A DNA stretch of 49,551 bases from Paracoccaceae bacterium (GTDB lineage Bacteria; Pseudomonadota; Alphaproteobacteria; Rhodobacterales; Rhodobacteraceae), in assembly GCA_022822495.1 (NCBI GenBank), contig JAJEBQ010000045.1, positions 1 to 49,551 of the forward strand. Direction: 5' to 3'. Below are positions 47,010 to 49,551 of the stretch, in pieces. Position 1 is the first letter of the stretch. Each line of letters starts with the position of its first letter. The translations under genes and the position numbers were made by a program. Below the pieces are notes generated by a model. That model saw only the letters and a program-made list of their open reading frames with translations. It was not told where the DNA came from and searched no databases.

Positions 47010-47822
47010 TTACCCGACAAAAGCTCTTTCAACAACAAAATCTGCGGGCGAACTGTTTGAACCCTCAACGAAACCCTTTGTAAGAAGTATTTCTTTCATA
47101 TCCTTGAGAAACCCCATTGACCCACAAATCATACCTCGATCACGTTGGGGGTCCAGTTCAGGCAAATTCAAATCCTGGAAGAGTTTGCCAGACTGTACGA
47201 GGTCTGTAACGCGGCCTGTATTCGAAAACTCTTCCTGGGTTACTGTTGGATAATACACGAACTGGCCTTTGGCTTCATCACCCACCAAGGGATCTTCAAG
47301 TGTCAACTCAAAGAGTTTCTTGCCGTAGGCAAGCTCAGCGACTTTTCGACAGGTGTGGGTTAAAATAATGGTTTCGAATTTCTCGTAGGTTTCCGGATCT
47401 CTGATCACCGAGGCAAAGGGTGCAATACCTGTACCAGTTGAAAACAGGTAAAGATTTTTACCGTCAATAAGTGCGTCATTTACAAGGGTTCCAGTCGGTT
47501 TGGGGCGCATTAGGATTTCATCCCCAATCCTGATTTTTTGTAAATCCTTGGTCAGAGGTCCATCGGGGACTTTGATGGAATAAAACTCCAACTCCTCGTC
47601 CCAACTTGGGCAAGCTATGGAGTAGGCTCTGTAAATCGGTTTGGCTTGGTTGGGCAGTCCAATCATGACAAATTCACCAGATCGAAATCGGAAAGATGTT
47701 GGCCTCGTGATTCTGAACATGAACAGCCTGTCCGTGTAATGTTCTACACAGACAACTTTTTCACAGAAAACACCTTTTGGCTTTACAAACTGTTGGGAAT
47801 TTTGTGTGTCAACAACTACCAT
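47010..47822 (-). CDS. fpr: Ferredoxin/flavodoxin-NADP reductase
   Basis: Fpr exchanges electrons between NADPH and ferredoxin or flavodoxin in the cytoplasm. The 270-residue product has the FAD block YRAYSIACPS with YSIKVPDGPLT (about 65-95), the NADP-binding LFSTGTGIAPFASVIRD (about 126-142), the MICGSMGFLKDMK block and the family C-terminus FVVERAFVG, the alphaproteobacterial form. The start ATG is at 47820-47822. It is divergent from the enamidase homologue across 188 bp. Confidence 0.9.
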   Translation of the reverse strand: MVVVDTQNSQQFVKPKGVFCEKVVCVEHYTDRLFMFRITRPTSFRFRSGEFVMIGLPNQAKPIYRAYSIACPSWDEELEFYSIKVPDGPLTKDLQKIRIGDEILMRPKPTGTLVNDALIDGKNLYLFSTGTGIAPFASVIRDPETYEKFETIILTHTCRKVAELAYGKKLFELTLEDPLVGDEAKGQFVYYPTVTQEEFSNTGRVTDLVQSGKLFQDLNLPELDPQRDRGMICGSMGFLKDMKEILLTKGFVEGSNSSPADFVVERAFVG

Positions 47823-48010
47823 ATCTGATTGACTCTAATCTCAATTCTTGGAAAATGATGATTTAGAAGGAACGAGAACACCAAGATAGGTTAATGCAAA
47901 AACTTGGAGCTTAAGTGAATTTAGCCAATCCAGGTTCCGATACTGGATATTTGATTTAGGGAACTTATCATCTCCTTCAAGTACTGGCCATATTAATACG
48001 GAGAATTATC

Positions 48011-49186
48011 GTGGACTCCTCCCAAAACAAATTAGTAATAAAAAAGATTGGCATGATTCTTTCAGGCAAGCTGGAACAACCAATTCTGGATGGAGATTGC
48101 ATTATTTGTATTGACGGCAAAATTGCCGCCATTGGATATGAAAAGGACCTCAATACAGATGATCCAGACCAGATTATAGATGCTAATGGAGTTACCATTT
48201 CTCCTGGTTTGATCGACAGTCATATTCATCCCGTTGTTGGCGATTATACACCAAGGCAGCAACAACTCCACTGGATTGATTCAACCCTGAATGGAGGTGT
48301 TACAACCCTGATTTCTGCTGGTGAAGTACACATGCCAGGCAGGCCAAAAGATATAGTAGGACTGAAGGCCATGGCGATTGCTGCCCAAAGGTGGTATGAA
48401 AATTTTCGTCCCTCAGGGGTTAAGGTTCTCGCGGGAGCTCCGGTTATTGAGCATGGTATGGTCGAGGAAGACTTTAAAGAACTTTCCAATGCGGGTGTAA
48501 AACTTCTTGGTGAAATTGGCCTGGGGTCTGTTAAAGATGGTCCTACGGCCAAAAAGATGGTTCAGTGGGCCAGAAAATACGGAATTCAAAGCACCATTCA
48601 TACAGGTGGGCCATCAATCCCAGGCTCAGGACTTATTGACAAGGACATAGTACTCGAAGCTGATACTGACGTTATTGGACATATTAACGGCGGTCATTCG
48701 GCCTTACCTGACGATCAGATAGTATGTTTATGCGAATCCTGTCAAAGAAGCCTTGAAATAGTGCATAACGGAAATGAACGTGCGGCAATTCTAACCCTCA
48801 ATACTGCGAGGGAACTCAACCAGTTGGATAGGATAATCCTTGGGACGGATGGCCCTGCAGGCTCTGGTGTTCAGCCACTTGGTATCTTAAGAATGATCGC
48901 TCTGTTATCAAGTTTTGGCAATGTCCCAGCCGAGGTGGCTTTTTGTTTTGGAACAGGCAATACCTCACGCAATAGGGAATTGGATGTGGGGCTTATGGAA
49001 GTTGGTTATTGCGCCGATTTTGTCTTCATGGATCAAGCTCAACATTCTCCTGGGAACTCACTATTGGAATCAGTTGCGCAGGGGAATCTTCCAGGTGTTG
49101 GCATGACTATAATCGATGGTATCGTCAGATCGCAAAGAAGCCGAAATACGCCTCCTGCAATGCGATTACCACAAATTCTAAGTTGA
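48011..49186 (+). CDS. Enamidase-like cyclic amidohydrolase
   Basis: The 391-residue product is an amidohydrolase-superfamily enzyme that strongly resembles the enamidase of anaerobic nicotinate breakdown (Eubacterium barkeri type), which opens 1,4,5,6-tetrahydro-6-oxonicotinate to 2-formylglutarate and ammonia. Shared blocks by memory are GLIDSHIHPVVGDYTPRQQQ, GGVTTLISAGEVHMPGRPKD, HTGGPSIPGSG, DVIGHINGGHSA, GTDGPAGSGVQPLGILR and RSQRSRNTPPAMR. The metal-site HxH (DSHIHP), two further histidines and the GTDGPAG aspartate are all present. The start is the GTG at 48011, with CGGAG seven bases upstream. No other nicotinate gene is next to it, so the substrate in this organism is open; a lactam or cyclic imide is likely. 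Confidence 0.82.
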   Translation: MDSSQNKLVIKKIGMILSGKLEQPILDGDCIICIDGKIAAIGYEKDLNTDDPDQIIDANGVTISPGLIDSHIHPVVGDYTPRQQQLHWIDSTLNGGVTTLISAGEVHMPGRPKDIVGLKAMAIAAQRWYENFRPSGVKVLAGAPVIEHGMVEEDFKELSNAGVKLLGEIGLGSVKDGPTAKKMVQWARKYGIQSTIHTGGPSIPGSGLIDKDIVLEADTDVIGHINGGHSALPDDQIVCLCESCQRSLEIVHNGNERAAILTLNTARELNQLDRIILGTDGPAGSGVQPLGILRMIALLSSFGNVPAEVAFCFGTGNTSRNRELDVGLMEVGYCADFVFMDQAQHSPGNSLLESVAQGNLPGVGMTIIDGIVRSQRSRNTPPAMRLPQILS

Positions 49187-49314
49187 TTAGAGCTTAGAAT
49201 TCAACTATTTTATCTTTGAATATATATCACAGTTCCCATCAAAAAAAACAAAATCAACTCATTTTTAACCATTAACAAAAATCTAAAAAAGCTAAGTAGG
49301 TATATTCCAAAATC

Positions 49315-49551
49315 GTAACTACTCAGGTAGTCTCAGTGCAGATTAATGAAGGCGTATCTGCTGGGCAAGATTATTTTTTAGGTTAGGTCTTAGGTAACGG
49401 CACCGAGGACTCAAGCCGAGGCAATAAATCACCGGTTTCAGTTCCCAGAGTCTCAAGAGCGTTCCACCCCTGTTTCCTGGCGGTTTCAAGCACACTTCTT
49501 AGAACCGCGAAGTCCCGTGCACCTTCTTTGGTTCTAAAACTCCCAGAGAGT
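49315..49551 (-). mobile_element. IS66-like insertion sequence, end only (continues past the window)
   Basis: The edge is set at GTAACTACTCAGG (49315-49327), because the same motif in inverted orientation marks an insertion scar at 38518-38530. The element continues beyond the window. Its composition is richer in G+C than the intergenic DNA to the left. Confidence 0.55.
49383..49551 (-). CDS. IS66-like transposase, C-terminal part (cut by window end)
   Basis: Fifty-five C-terminal residues are visible on the minus strand, ending at the stop codon opposite 49383-49385. The stretch GSFRTKEGARDFAVLRSVLE followed by TARKQGWNALETL is the typical C-terminus of IS66-type DDE transposases ('FRT-EGA-F--IRSV--TARKQGWN'). 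Nothing upstream is visible, so intactness cannot be judged. Confidence 0.65.
   Translation of the reverse strand, partial: LSGSFRTKEGARDFAVLRSVLETARKQGWNALETLGTETGDLLPRLESSVPLPKT

Noticed and set aside
1-49551. CRISPR arrays, tRNA or rRNA genes
   Set aside because: No regularly spaced repeats, cloverleaf-like segments or rRNA signatures were seen on either strand.

Overview
The window is a mid-to-low-GC chromosomal segment from an alphaproteobacterium, probably Rhodospirillales-like. The evidence is the ribosomal protein S4, the long alphaproteobacterial-type HisRS, a DUF1489-type protein, crotonyl-CoA carboxylase/reductase and an alpha-type ferredoxin-NADP reductase. The metabolic genes suggest an aerobic heterotroph that uses sugars and sugar acids, glycerol phosphate, purines or N-heterocycles, choline and branched or C2 acyl-CoA units.

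Layout. 1-1119: end of an aminotransferase-like gene and a PfkB sugar kinase. 1150-2880: a decayed GC-rich ISNCY-type insertion sequence. 2949-22024: housekeeping and metabolic block (glpD, nucleoside deaminase, a sugar-acid SDR plus FAH-hydrolase pair, prmA-msrA, an MFS transporter, rpsD, DUF1489, hisS, dnaE, xdhABC). 22150-40060: accessory and defence island. 40069-49186: metabolic block (mccA-mccB-betA, ccr, fpr, an enamidase homologue). 49315-end: the end of an IS66-like element cut by the window edge.

The island is the main interest. It holds a three-gene operon: a 5-methylcytosine methyltransferase, a 980-residue protein with an HSP90/MORC-like GHKL ATPase at the N-terminus and a histidine-kinase-like DHp/ATPase at the C-terminus, and a 518-residue protein with a receiver-like N-terminus. 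A diverged second copy of its first two genes lies in opposite orientation about 3 kb away. The two copies are damaged in complementary ways. Copy 1 has a frameshifted methyltransferase that has also lost a motif VIII arginine, but an intact kinase/ATPase and receiver. Copy 2 has an intact methyltransferase but a truncated ATPase. Between them sits a decayed group II intron whose ends can be placed from an 8-nt EBS1-IBS1 match. Beyond copy 2 is an intact type III restriction-modification pair (mod-res), bracketed by two 30-bp IS21-like terminal sequences in direct orientation. IS5-like and IS66-like scars and a small family of coiled-coil/transmembrane proteins follow.

How the genes may work together (inference): the methyltransferase would mark DNA, and the GHKL/kinase protein would sense DNA or methylation state and pass phosphate to the receiver protein, whose C-terminus is unidentified. 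No endonuclease is visible in the three-gene module itself. MORC-like ATPases in restriction-modification loci have been described before (Iyer, Abhiman and Aravind 2008), so novelty of this exact architecture needs a database check.
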